Shown: piece after piece, positions 50,983-63,924 of the stretch
Layout: every line of letters starts with the position of its first letter
Position numbering within the stretch: the stretch's first letter is position 1
Assembly: GCA_947579665.1 (NCBI GenBank)
Contig: OX388349.1
Location: 71,676,841 to 71,740,840 of the forward strand
Direction of reading: 5' to 3'
DNA from: Sympetrum striolatum
Lineage: Eukaryota > Arthropoda > Insecta > Odonata > Libellulidae
DNA length: 64,000 bases
Position numbers and translations under genes: made by a program
The notes under the pieces: generated by a model
Seen by the model: only the letters and a program-made list of their open reading frames with translations
Told to the model about the DNA's origin: nothing
Database searches by the model: none

Positions 50983-51671
50983 TTCTTTCTTCTCGCATAA
51001 AAATACATTTCCTATATTTATACGACTAATTAATGGTCAATAACAATGCACTTTTCCCTTATTAATTAAACTGAACACAATAAGAGCGCCATATCCCCAT
51101 AGAAATTCCTCTTTTATCCATTTTATGACGCAAATTTTGAACATTTTCATTAATTTAATATTCACTCCTCTGGTGCGACGCAAAGCAACGCATGAATTCC
51201 GCCCAAAACTCGGACGATGGACCTGGAAAATCGCGTAAGTGACGCGTAAAAGATAAGTTTGACTAGATAGCGGAGGGTCCGCAGTCATAGACGAAGGGAA
51301 GGGCAGAGTGATTAATTTGTTTGACAAATTTTCGACCACGCCCTTTGAGAAAGAAAGGGTATGAGAACAGCTGGGGAGGAATAAAACGGGGAAGAGGGAG
51401 GGACGAGGGTTGACGAGGGAAAGAGGATGACGGGTGAGGAAATGAAGTAAAGAAGGGACTGTTCAACAGAGGAGAAAAAGGTGGAAAGAATCGAGAGAAA
51501 AGACACGAAAACACGTAGGAAAAAAGTCTCAGTGGGGAAGGTGCGTTAGTCTCACAAATCTGAATTAAATATTACCTTAATTGTTAAATGAATGAGATGG
51601 AAACGCAAGGATAAGCGGAAGTAAAGAAGTCGACGAAACTCTGACTCGACCCCGGATCTTCTACTAATTGC
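50983..51671. other. non-coding, with polypurine tract 51370-51510
   Basis: The plus strand is strongly purine-rich from 51370 to 51510 (runs such as GGGGAAGAGGGAGGGACGAG). The matching minus-strand frames (51263-51514, 51312-51506) are therefore Ser/Pro/Phe-rich by composition and are not taken as coding. Confidence 0.55.
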
Positions 51672-51771
51672 ATAGATACAGTTCAAGTGGTTATAGATTC
51701 CTCCTTGGACGTAGAAGACACTGGGTCGACGCCTAGTCCCGTAGAAATTTTTCCCTTCCGTTAATTCTTGT
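51672..51771 (+). repeat. decayed tRNA-derived SINE
   Basis: AGTTCAAGTGGTTATAGA (51680-51697) fits an A-box region and GGGTCGACGCC (51723-51733) a B box lacking one T. The following CCGTAGAAATTTTTCCC matches the body of the 46321-46430 copy. More diverged than the other copies, so older. Confidence 0.5.
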
Positions 51772-51939
51772 GTTTTAAGATATCTGCCACATGAGGCTTA
51801 ACACATTTACCCTTATCCAAGATAAAAACAATAATATCAAACGATTTTAAGGCCTACGAAACACCTCAGCGTTAGTAAATAGTGAATGATAGCCAAAATA
51901 TATAGTTTTGAATCTCAAAAATATTTTTATACGATATAA
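51772..51939. other. AT-rich spacer between two repeats
   Basis: Nothing recognised. Confidence 0.5.
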
Positions 51940-52080
51940 TTTATTTATTTCAAATTACGCTGCGATTAGGCCAATCAGGCCTGGTGGCAGCGGTGGAGGG
52001 GGAAATACTATATTACAAAGGATTGCCTGGCATTGGCCCGAAGACGGGAGGGAAACCCCTCCAAAAACCTCCCGCAGGCA
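51940..52080 (-). mobile_element. LINE 3' end, second copy, opposite strand
   Basis: On the minus strand it shows the same order as 8090-8223: hairpin CGGGAGG...CCTCCCG (52074-52045), GCCAATGCC, a variable region ending CGCAGCGTAATTTG, then an AATAAATAAAT tail (about 51951-51940). The hairpin is conserved while the bases between it and the tail have drifted. No RT coding is seen upstream of it (higher coordinates). Confidence 0.75.
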
Positions 52081-54706
52081 ATTATATAAGACGTAGATAA
52101 CGTAAAATAATATGTATAATAACGTAAGATAAGTAGAAGCACAACTATAATTGTGCGTCTGCGATTATGAATCCACATTATATCGGGTTCAATAACCTCT
52201 GTTTTTCAATATAGGTACGTGAGTTTTTTTAATTTTATTCATCTTGAAATTGATGCCCACAAACCACCGACAACGCATGCATCGCAAGCTTAATTGTGTA
52301 TTGCTTCAATATGACTGTGTTCAGAAATAAATATGACTAAAAATAATCGTGTGGAATTAGCATATGAAAATGCATCCCTAAGCCTACCTCACAGGCTGGA
52401 GGTTCAGTCTCACGATTAAATTGCAATGTCGGTTACCCAACTGCTTAGCTGAAGCAAAATTTCCATTCAAAGTTCCCCTTTCCCATTAATATTGTGGCCT
52501 AAAAGGTTACTCCAGAAACATCTATTCAGAAAAAAAGAATCCCTGCTGAACATAAGTAGGGTGCAATGACGGATCAAAGGACTTATCACCAGGCTGCAAG
52601 AAAATCACTTTTTACCAGTAGAGTATATCCAATATTAAAATCTGCACCACCATCTAGGTAATTTTATCATAAAAAGTAAACCTCACTAAACGAAACATAA
52701 AACAGCACAACTGTCCAAAATTAAGAAAACATTTCCTCCGAAAAAATCGATGCACGTGTACAGAAGAAATTGGCACAGCAGAAAAGAAACGGAATAATTC
52801 CTTACGTAATCATGATGTTCCCTTTCACTAACTCTTCGCCGCTACTCTTTGGAGAAGAAAAACCAATCGGGAAATAGGTCAGTTCCTCCCCGAAGGAAAG
52901 ACTTAAGTGAACTCATCAAACGTAAGGAAAACGAAGCCGATGTCTAAATATTTCCTCTCGAAACTACATAAGAGCAATTCGTATAAATACTTATCTCTTA
53001 GGACCACTCCGCGACAAACAAACCAAGTTGGGTCATTGCTCTTTTCTTAAGGAGGCTTAAGAACGAATAGCGTAATTCCTCAACCATAAGTACTGCGAAA
53101 AGTAATACCGCATCGCGACCTACTTAAAAAGCTATTAGATTCCAGAACTTTTCCTTTCTTATCTCGAAGAAAAGCAACCCTACCTTCGTATATGTACTCC
53201 TAATTTTCGCAAAAATATCCTCAGGAAGTCTGCTTCGTGTTGGCGATCTCATTTACGTCTGAGAATACCAAAATACATTTCAAAACTACAATTGTGAATG
53301 GATAAGCTTATTGTTACATTGTGAAAGATCTAATCAAAAGAAATGAAATAAAATAAATCCGGGAATCTCAGAGAAAGTGTCATTTCTTCTCTTTTGGGAT
53401 ACAGTTTTCTGAAAATTGAATAAATTTCCGACGGAAAGATAGGTGACCCGGTTTAAATCCATCGGCCTAACGTCAGGTAACCACATTCTATTATATATCT
53501 GAATTTGGTAACAAATTCTACCACTCGTCCTCCCTTCTAAAGCTCACCTTACCATTATAGGTAAAACAATTAACACGAAAGAAAGAAAAGGCACAGAAAT
53601 AGTCAAGATCTTAAAAATCAAAAATAGGAAAAGAAAAGCAGTGGTGTTATGAAAAAAAATCTTACAACTTTAGGTATTTATTATTGAAATATGAAAAATC
53701 TGTCAAAATGTGACCAGTAAGTCGGAAGTGATATAAGCAAACGATAAAAGAAAAACACGAAGACTTTCCATTTAAAGTGTAACAAACAAAATCCGCATTC
53801 ACGAGTATATATTAAAACTTTCCCGTAACAGCTTCTAGAGTTGAATTTAATGATAGTCTCACGGCATCAAAGTAGACAGAAAAGTGGAAATGGAAAACAT
53901 CCAAATCTACGCAAACACTCTACTATTTGCCATGCGTAGAATGTACGAAAACAGAAATATGAGAGGAAGGAAATAAAACGGAGGGAGGAATCGGTTGGGG
54001 AGCACCACTCGAAAAGGAAGAAAATCGCACCCCAAAGCACCATCAGATGGAAACTTTTTCTCGGGAAGATTTTACGAAATTTTAGTCAAATTTTTAAGTC
54101 AAAGTTGGACTCGACTGGCGAACGCAGGAAACTTCATAAATAGGGAAAATTTCCCTCGGAGAATTTCTCGAAACAAATGTTCCGCGAGATATAATAAAAC
54201 GAGAGGAAAAATTCGTTCTTCCGCAGAAGGTCTTTGGGGGAATAAACCGAGCTTCCTGCAGTTTTATTACTTAGAAATGAACTTCCTCTTCGAAAATATC
54301 ATAACTGTAAAGTGCCTTTTCGTACTGCCCTTGTTTACGATATGAGAACCATCACCATAGACCGAAATATGCAAAAGATTAATGGACTCGAGTCCGGGAA
54401 AATATGAGGAGAAAATGTTTCACTTCTCACAAATAATTCCATTTGGACGATTACTCCAACAACAGTTGCCTTTGCTTAAAACCAAAACTGCAAACATAAA
54501 CACTCATCATCCAAGTGGTATTTGGAAGATACTTCTAAAATATAAACTCGCTTAGATCTTTATTACGGTCTATTAGATTGAGACTGAATAGTTTTCCTTC
54601 CATCTAACCTGTCGTCAAAGATATTAATAAAATATATAACCAAAGGGAAAGAGTTTTAATGAAGGAAAACACCCACAAAGAAGGTTGCACGAACCTACTG
54701 ATAGTA
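52081..54706. other. non-coding stretch
   Basis: AT-rich, with GC-richer segments at about 52790-53180 and 53870-54250. An open frame at 53995-54345 (+, TTG start, 116 codons) is basic and has no recognised motif; treated as chance. Confidence 0.5.
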
Positions 54707-54780
54707 CAGTCCTGGCCAAAATTAACGCAGCACCAGCCGTAAGGATCGCTAGGGTGCTGCGTTAATTTTGGCCAGGAGTG
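54707..54780. mobile_element. 74-bp Tc1/mariner-type palindrome, second copy
   Basis: Arms 54707-54734 and 54753-54780 are the same 28-mer as in the copy at 7829-7905, with the single diagnostic arm mismatch swapped, so it lies in reverse orientation. TA precedes the left end (54705-54706), while TG follows the right end, a likely mutated TA. The centre is 18 bases against 21 in the other copy. Confidence 0.8.
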
Positions 54781-57250
54781 TGCATGCAAGCTAAAATATG
54801 TAAAAGAAATCTATGTATGACATAAAAATTACAAAAGCAGTACTATAACTAAAATTAAATAAATTGTAATCGATAACTGTAAACATGGCGCGCTTATCTA
54901 CAAGATATTCCAACGTTCACCGGAAAAAGACAAGAAAAACAACTACTCCTCATTCAAGATACGGGTCGGATGACTGACTGTAAATACGAGTATATCACGC
55001 TAATTATACACAAATTCTAAATAAATCGAATACGGAAAACTGCAAATATTTTACGCCAACGACGACATATTCTTTAGGTATCCAGAAAATATTTGGATTC
55101 ATATACATATGCCATTCACATTTATATACGCATTTCACTCACTAACATCGAAACAGAAACGAAAACTCGCCCTCTGCACGATGACATAAAAGTAAAGGAG
55201 GTAAAGAGAATATGAGATAAATCACAGATTTTTAGAATGCAAAAGACTTAAAATATTAAGTTACTGTGCAGTCCAAAATATTAGATACCTACTAAATACA
55301 ATCAATTATAAAAAAGAGCTCTTCTTCGAACGTACTTTCCAAGTCCAGTCTCAGAAATAGCGCATACCATTCGTCCCAGCATGTATACCTAGCAAGCCGA
55401 CTTTCGGCTTCAAACAAAAGCCTCCCTCAAAACACGGATTAAGTAACCCAAAGTCTGACTCTATTAATAACTTTATTAAGTCTTTCCTAGGGCATCTCCG
55501 AGGAAGAAAGTTCGGGGACTTCGCAAATACCTCACGCTAAGAGACCTAATTGGTACCCAAAGTGTACTCGGAGCAAAAAACTTGAGGCCAAGTCTGAATC
55601 AGAGCTTGAGAATTTGTTCATGGAATTATGAGTGAGAAGTTTGGAAACAGCGATTGAAGGAGGTCCTTCAGTTGCGAGTTAGTACTCAGGTCATTTCTTA
55701 GGAATTTCAACTGCGAAGAATCGAGTTCAAAGATGCGCTTCCACAAATTAAGGAATAAACTCATTTAATCCTGATTCTTTAAATTGTATGGCCATTTCTT
55801 TGTCATTGTACATATTAATTGTGCATTTGTATTTTTATTCATGTCCTTTCTCATCTTTAATTCATTTCTATCGGTAGGTTTGCGAAGGTTATTTACACTC
55901 CCCTTCCCGGAAGGAGTGTCCAGCAGTGGATTATTATTTTCATAAGAATCGCTAAGGTTCTACACATCCACATTTCTTCTAATTTTTCTCATACAATCTC
56001 TTTCGAATCATCAAATTAAATATTTATACAATATTTTACGACGTATTAGATGGAATAGGAGACTTTTTGTATCAATTTCGCCTGAATAAGGGCATTTCAT
56101 TTCGATTTTTCTTTAACAGCAAGTAACGTAAAACGCAAATGTCTTTTAATGGAAGAATCTACTCCTCTTAAGTAACTAGAAAACCATCTACAGGTATTTA
56201 ACAGTGGAATGGCGGAATACTCAACACCTTACCAACTCGATACGCTTCAGCACCGACAGGATAAAACAATTTTCAAATTAATACACACAAGTCACATACA
56301 TCATTGGATACATGAATAAATCAGACATATCCAAAAGAATCCTATAAAAAGGATTTCAGAGAGATAGGAGAGAGGTGCTTCATACCCTTTGATATTATCT
56401 CCCAAGAGGTAGTAGGGGAGGCAATGAAGCTTAAAAGGCCAGAAGAAGAAGAGTTGAGAAGAATAAGCAGTTCTATCAGTAGAGATGCTGGCGGAAATAT
56501 ACAATTAAAAAGTATACTATTCCCAGAGCCATAAAAGGTACCGATATGAAGGCCAATACACCGAGATACATTTAAAGATAAATCTAGCGAGTCACGCTGG
56601 AATGTAAATTAGCATGCCTCAAATTAGCATAACGAGTCGGATGGGACTTTGAATGGGATGCAAAAAGTGGCAGACAGTTGCAACGAACGGCCTTGAACCT
56701 AGGGGGAGTTTCGCCGATCTGCGGAAGGACAGGAAGTTGGTGGAATTCCGTTCCGTCGCACTAATGGCCCATCGGTTGCGAAACGGGGAGGCGCCAAGGT
56801 TGAGGACACGGCCTTCGCTCCCACACGTAACAGGAAAGCGTGGCTTTTAGCTTGAGCAATATTGTTGAGCAAACGAGGGAAATAGATATTCCTTTTGTTG
56901 AGGTAGGGCTTTCCAATCCAGCCGTACAGACAATGCAGAAGGACGCAAAGAGAGAATAAATTTAAATAACACCCTGGCAACGCAAAAGAATAAAACCGAC
57001 AAGTTGCATTTCCATCTATTAGGTTTTTCTATATTTTGCATAGATTTTGGGACATTTCATAAGACAGGTTACAAAAATTGCTTAACTACAGCAACACAAA
57101 TGTTTTTCCTCGCAGTGTTATAAAGATTCTACAAACAGAGATATCGACTCAATTCCTTAATAGTCCTTGCTTAGCAGCATTAAAAAAAATACTTAATGAA
57201 GGTGATTTTAGAATCCCTATCTACGCTTGAAGGGGGATAGTTATTACTTA
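54781..57250. other. non-coding stretch
   Basis: AT-rich except about 55320-55700 and 56640-57000. The latter is open on both strands (65 and 93 codons) with no recognised domain. No RNA gene seen. Confidence 0.5.
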
Positions 57251-57279
57251 AAAATAGAATAGAATAAAATAGAATAGTC
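57251..57279. repeat. AATAG microsatellite
   Basis: Tandem AATAG and AATAA units. Confidence 0.8.
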
Positions 57280-60270
57280 AGTCGGTAGAAACAAATATTG
57301 ATAATGTATCTAACAAATAATGAGCCAAAATTGACACACCAGACATTATTTCGATTAAACAAAAAAATAAGAAAAAATGTAAATTTATGATTTTTATGGG
57401 GGAAAAATGTAATTTATTTTATTATTTTAAACGCGCATCCTAACCTGATTCTATTATTCAAACATGTATAAGAAATAGAGGAGAACCATAATACAGGGGA
57501 ATCAATTCCAAGCATTTTAAAAGGATAATCGCAAGGACGGATAATTACTTTTGGTCGTTTTTTCCCCAGGCTATTAGAGATGCTAATAGGGATGAATGAA
57601 TAATGGTGGTGGATTACACCCCCTGCCATACGTCTCTGGCGGCTTGCGGGGTATATATCTAAATCTAAAAAGAAGATCTCGGTGTCTATTGATATGGTGC
57701 TCACTTAATTAAAAAACGGTCGAACTATGCAAATTACTATATAACACTTGATCGCCGTAGTCTGAATAGCACATGTAGAATGAATCCATGCTGAGTATTC
57801 CCATGGCCGTCTTTATAGCAGAATCAACTTCTAGATTCAACATACTCCTTAACGTCAGAAAAAATTGGAGAGCTTTGCTAAGCTTCTAACTGAACCTTAA
57901 ATAAAGTTAGCCTAAACCCTCTTTATTACCAATTTATCCGAGCGAAAGGATTCTACGGCAAGAGAAACTTCAAATTAAGAAAAGTAACAGCGCGAACTCG
58001 ACAATTCAACCTCCTCCGTATCGTAAAACTCCGTGAGAATAAAACCTTCCCGGTAAACGAGCCAGACGGAAAACAACTGACCGGGCGAAACCTGCGCCGA
58101 TGGCCATATTTTCCGTCCGAAATAGAAAAAGAAACCTTCCCATAAGCTAACTCCTTAGAGGGGAGACACGACCCTCGCATCTCCGGCGGCATTATTGCTT
58201 CTCCCTCCGCAGAAATATCGCCTCGACCAGCCTTGAAGCAACGTGCGCCCTTCGACGTGTGTCGCAGAATGGCTTTCCGATACCGACAACCGAGGAGGAT
58301 AAAGGGGAGTCGAAAAGAAGAAGGTCGAGAAATAAATTGGAGAGAAATATGGAGGCAGCGGAGCACGGGTGCTGGAGGGAAGAGGTCAACAGCGAGTGGG
58401 GGAGGCCTTGCCAAAAGCGTGACATTTTGTTATGGCAAAGGAACACGATCGCTCCTCGCGTTGGTATTTCCGAAACTGCACTATTACTGCGGAAAGGACA
58501 ATGGGATGGCATTTACCCACGGGACGGCGGAGACGGATTTGCCATTTATCCCAAAGGTAATTTGGGTAATTAAATTTGGAGCGCGGATGAATCCGCCGAC
58601 GTCCCGGCGTGTAAAAAAATCCCGTAATTCATTCCCCATTTGCTCCGGTGGAGTCCTGTGCTGCGGATTAAATCTGCAGGAGTTGTAATGAAAAGCGGGA
58701 TATAAAAATGCGAGGTTATTTAAGAGTAAAGCTCGCTTTAATGAAAACGTGAAATTCGAGACTAAAATCCGTCAGCGAGTTCGCTCCATGAACAAAGAAG
58801 TGACAAAGAAGTTTCACCGTTTGGAAAAATGAGTGTTACCATTACGTATCAACTACGGCGTCATCGGTGTTTTCTACGCTTAAACCGTGATAATGTAAAC
58901 GTTAAAGATGCCTAAACTGGCCTTGAAATATCACAGTATTAGATAAAATTTGTTGTTTCATCAACTAGTACGAGCAAATGAATATTATAAACGAATAACG
59001 AAGTAATGACACTCAAAATATATGAAATAATTTTAACCTATTAAAAACGGACTGCACAAATATTCACATTTACAAGGCACATTTTAATTTTCTAGCAAAT
59101 TTTTCATGTAACACGGAAAATTTTCTTGAGTAATGAGATTCATTTGATTAATAAGACATTACAAAAACGGCAAATGTATCATTTCCACCATTCTCAATGC
59201 AATCAATTCAAATCTGCAACCTATACTTGTAGGAATCACCTCATAAATTCTGCAAATATCTAACGTAATATTTGCGTAGCAATAAAACTTATGTTGCATA
59301 CTTTAATTTTACCATTGGAATTTATTCATCTTATTTAATTTGGTCGATGGAATAAATTGCGGGAGGCAGAAGTGTGTGGAAATCCACGACAGAAAAATAT
59401 AAAAATCAAAATTAGGATTTACATACTTCCACGGGGTACAAATAGATATTTAAACATATATATCTCATGGAAATGTGTGACGTGTAATTTTGATGCAAAA
59501 TTGATCCAAGAATCGTGTAATACTATGAAAGAAGCTAAGATAAATTTACTACTAAAAATTATAATAGAGGACCAATTTTCAAATGGATTAATTTTAAAAG
59601 TATAATTTCATGCATTTAAATAGGATGTAAAACAGTTCAAAAAGAAGAACTCCAACCCTCACTTCCCTCAACTTTTTTTCGGAATCACCAAATGTACTGC
59701 TAACAATTTCGAAACGAATATTACCGAGTAATAAAGACACAAGAGAGCAATTATCAACGGGGGCACTTCTTAATCACCTCGTGAATATGGCAGGCGCATA
59801 AAAGTCCGAATGACTTATTGCTGAATTATCAACTCCGCGATCTATCAACGGGCAACGCCAAACGGAAAAGTTTCAACGCAAATGAATGGTTATCTATCGC
59901 AACCGAAACTTTCTGTCGAATGCGATAACGGAGAATCATGAAAACAGGAACGCTGATTAAAATGGAATTGGCTCCCGGCCTAATATCATTAGCAATAATC
60001 AGAGAAAACTTTAGCTGAAACCAAAAAGAGCTCCGGATCTCGATCTCCCGGGAATCGATAATAGTATGCATTTTCGGGATCATTAACGAAGGCTATTAAT
60101 GTAAAAAAAATGAACGGCGCCAGTTGGTTTACGCTGATATGGAAAAGCTATCTGTTTCAGTTGCGAGCTTCGAGCATTCGAATATAAAAAACCGGCACTG
60201 CATAGCTGTGACAGCTGGAAACATTTTATAACAAATTTACGGAGGCGAGAGTCCATATTAAATCACGTTA
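57280..60270. other. non-coding stretch with the strongest GC-richer patch
   Basis: The patch 57950-58760 carries the longest open frames of the window: 57953-58414 (-, 153 codons) and 58233-58688 (+, 151 codons). They overlap on opposite strands, so at most one could be real, and neither peptide has a recognisable domain (the plus one is Arg/Lys/Gly-rich, the minus one Arg/Ser/Pro/Phe-rich). This double openness is what a stop-poor, GC-rich segment gives by chance. A single exon of an unknown gene is possible. 58800-59800 is AT-rich; 59820-60270 is GC-richer. Confidence 0.4.
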
Positions 60271-60284
60271 GCGCCCTCTAGCGG
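60271..60284 (-). promoter_or_regulatory. CTCF-like motif
   Basis: The minus strand reads CCGCTAGAGGGCGC, which fits the CTCF core CCASYAGRKGGCRS at all positions but one. In insects CTCF is one of several insulator proteins. Occupancy cannot be judged from sequence. It lies in a GC-richer segment (59820-60430) with many TAAT and ATTA cores. Confidence 0.35.
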
Positions 60285-60286
60285 GC

Positions 60287-63200
60287 CAGGAAAACCAATT
60301 AACGAACAGCTACTAATGATAAATAAGGAAAATATGCCCGACAGAAAATTCAATGACAGCTTCGCTGCAAAAATCCAGATTACCGGACGGCAAGAATCCA
60401 ATTCCGACAAAGTAAGGGAAATTAAATAATGACGGCTTTTGTATTGAAAGTGTACCTGTTAGCTTAATTTGACACGCGATGTGATAATGCGCGCTAATAA
60501 GACTGCCATTAATTTATACCTACATCAAAGAATGCAGAAACGAGCAATGCATTAGACCAAATACGTGAAGCGTAAAAGTAATGAGAATGCTACCTGAGAG
60601 TTGTTCTTCTAAAACGAGTTTTTTTTTATTTGCATAATTCTTAATGTTTCGACAACAAATACCTCACTAACTTTGTGGAACGTTTTTTTCAAATATGTAA
60701 ATACATATGTAGGCCAATCAAAAGAAGTTACCTCTTCATACACAATTCCATTGTAATTTCCGAATAAGTAGTTAAGAAAGATAGAAAGATGAAAGACATT
60801 AATGTTATTACAAATTCCACTGAAGCGGCCTTCGAAAAATAGCATAAAGCAAAGATGTAAATGTACGAACTAGATCTAGAGGGCAAAACAACAAAGAGAT
60901 TTATTTTTCAAATTTCGCGAGAAATTTCTACATTCAATGTTCTGCACTGTTTCTTAAAGACGGTTTTTATAGAATTGATAATTTCAGGTTAAAGTGTGAA
61001 TTTTATTAAAATAAAATCACCAAATTAATAAAAATGGTTTTTAATTTAGTTTCAATAAACTTAATCAGAGATAAAATGTATCAATGAAACTACTCCAAAC
61101 TAAATTTATAGGAGCGAAAAAAGCCCGTAAGCAATGCTACATTTCATTATGTTGCGTCCTGCTACGAGTATGTCTGCAATATATGCAGACACGGGTCCCG
61201 TAAGATAATCAGAAAAGGTCCAGCTTAAACAAAAGCGTTTTGCTGGGAACTACGGCGACAAATCAATAAGCGCCGCTAAGATGCTCCCAAAAATGTTTGA
61301 TTGTTATGACAGAAAGCCTAAAAATATTAAGGTTAATCTTGCCCAAAATATTCAGAGATTTTTTGAAAGAATAAATGTATGGATCCATACTGTTATATAC
61401 ATCAATCAGATACAGCAACAAAGATTAAGGAAAGAGAACCCTTAACTTCTTTTCAACTATAATTCCCTTCAAGGATACATTTCTTTTCAGGGGAAAATAG
61501 GCCACGGAAACAAATTAGAGAAATACATTTAAATTAAATTAATGTGGCCAATTCTAATTTGGTGGGATTGCGTGGATACCATCTTAAAGAAAAACACTTC
61601 GTAACTTATTAACATCAACAAAGTGGCAATGCAGGTCGATAGAAATATATACTGTGGAAGTTACAAAGTGTGTTTTAAGGTGGTTAAATACATCTAAGAT
61701 GAATGCACCCCCTATAAATACGCTAAAAGGTGTCTCTCAGGGTAAATTTGATGTAGATAAATATCCCAAAATACGAAAACAGAACACCGCTCTGACACGA
61801 ATATTTTATTCCGTCTACTCACCCATTGAAATAAAAATTAACCATCTAACATAAAATTTGCATTCCTCTGTGGCTAAGATATTAATGAGCAGGTAAATAA
61901 GGGCGGTCATCTTTTTAATTATCATACTCATCGCTTCACTTTCGAGGATACGAGTACATCTCCGAAAGCCATCCGTCACGGCGTAGTGTCGTGACATAAA
62001 ATCCGAATCACATGATAACCATGAGAGCAAACAGGGCTGTGCAACCTCTTGGATCGATATCTCGAGCAACATATTACGCCATCCACGAAGGGGAAATGGA
62101 ACCTCAAGAACTCCTCGAGATGCGATGAGGGAACGATGAGCAGACGGGTGAGGACGAAAAGGCGAGTCGAGACGGCAATGGAATAATTGCCGGCAATTCC
62201 AACCTGTACTCAAGTCACCACAGCCTCCGCTTTAAACGCAAAACAAAGACAATTCCTCCGATAGAGCTCCCTCACGATAAATCGTCCTCAATGAGCTACC
62301 GAGGATGGGATCGTCTAACACCAACACGAGAAAAGTAAGTTCGGGTGGAAATCGAGTTTACGAGGGAAATCATTGAATTTCTAGACAAAATCTACTACCG
62401 AGTGCCTTTTCCAGACTCTTCTAAACTTGAAAACGGTCTGGAAAAAAATCAAACAAATGAATTCTAGCGAATCTAACAATCGTAACAACGAATCAACAAC
62501 TGTCACGAGCATCTTCAAGCAATCACTTCTGAGCTGAAAACGAACACATTTGTGTTCTTCCACTAAATTATATATGCCAAACAATAGACGTTACTGTTGA
62601 TGGAAACTCTTAGAGTCAGTCCGATACGTTAGCGCTCGCAATGTGTCGATAGTGCGATGCGATATCATTAGATAAATACACATGTACCGGAAATATTGAA
62701 TAAAAAATACTGAAGTTACTTCCTTTCTAAGAAATCAAGCTCTCTCCCCCTTCTGCCCACTGTAAGTCGACATACATTCCTACCCTAGCGGGTTTGACAG
62801 ATTTCAGTAATCTATTTACAGAACAAATGATGACAAAGTCAATAAATATGAGACATAAATGGTAAATTCCCATTCTTAAACTACACGCATAACGCTCACG
62901 TTCTAATTGCTCATTTAATTTTCAGACACTAATTAAAAGCTACCATTAGCTTCTAGTAGAACATTAGGCTTTGGAATTGATTTCCTGGGCCATCTCTTCA
63001 CTAGAAACTCCAAAGATCGCAAACACTAACTGACGGAAATAGTCCGAACTCGCAAAGATATACAGATATGCTGAGGTACAAAGTGACCATTGATATTTTT
63101 AGAGCAATGACTATACTAACTTAAATACTTGGACTTTCTCCGTCCAGGTGCAGGTAGCATTCCTTGGGATAACGGAAAAAAAGGAAAACGGCAAAATATA

Positions 63201-63640
63201 CCTTTCATCTACTCTTGTATCAGTCTTTCTGTGGGCTGGGATCATATGAAAGTCAATAAGATGATGACATAGGTTGAGGTATCTCCTCATTAAATGCGAC
63301 TGAAAGAGTTACTTATAGATTCATTGCGATTCTCGTACGTAGACTAGCTGCCCTCATACATTTCTAGTTTGGTTAGAAAATCAGGGCAAACTACCTCACT
63401 CCTCACCTTGTCCAGTAAGCCTCATTCTCCACTACAGATTTTGTTAATTTAATTGTAGAGGGGATGAGGTTTCAACCAGCATTTGGGCAGACATTGCACA
63501 CATCACCATTAATAGAAAGAGGGAGAATAAAGTTTTGTAGCAAAGCTTTATTTTAAATTAATAACGTGCCGTAAATTTTAAAATGTGAGAAATAGGCATC
63601 CAATAAGCATGAGTGATGCAATATTATGCTGTTTTGTACG
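60287..63640. other. non-coding stretch
   Basis: Mostly AT-rich, with a GC-richer patch at about 61920-62340 containing a 132-codon minus frame (61815-62213) without a motif. An 8-bp stem hairpin, TGTCTGCA/TGCAGACA, lies at 61171-61191. Confidence 0.5.
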
Positions 63641-63826
63641 TGATAATAATGAATTTATTTTCAGGATACGGAGAATAAAAAATTGAGCTCGGAATCGCTG
63701 AAAAGAAGGATCACAATACTCGGGGAAACCTCGAGGAACTCGTGCGACTTGAACGAGGAAGTGTGAGACATAAAAATCCTCGTTCATGGCGAACGGGCTA
63801 CGAAGCCATACGACTACGCCATTTCC
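63641..63826 (-). repeat. tRNA-derived SINE, second family, LINE-type tail
   Basis: On the minus strand the head reads ATGGCGTAGTCGTATGGC (A-box region, 63822-63805). The B box GTTCAAGTC is at 63754-63746 and fits GWTCRANNC exactly. The body follows, then a tail AAATAAATTCATTATTATCA (63659-63640) like the LINE ends at 16491 and 23525. Head and body differ from the family at 7320/12095/46321, so this is a separate SINE that probably borrows the machinery of a (TTA)n-tailed LINE. The copy looks full-length, about 185 bases. Confidence 0.65.
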
Positions 63827-63924
63827 CGAAACAATTCGTGCTTAATTTTTCCGGGTGGAATAAGAAATGTGAATAAATTAGCGAGGTGGATGCAGAACCA
63901 GGTGTTTTCAACCCCCACTGAAGA

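Noticed and set aside
51263..51514. Minus-strand frames rich in Ser, Pro and Phe
   Set aside because: They are the translation of a polypyrimidine strand, not evidence of coding.
53440..53530. GGTTTAAATCC and nearby GTAACCAC as a possible SINE
   Set aside because: The two boxes are in conflicting orientation and spacing.
61815..62213. 132-codon minus-strand frame
   Set aside because: No domain, no supporting signals, and the N-terminal half lies in a GC-richer patch.
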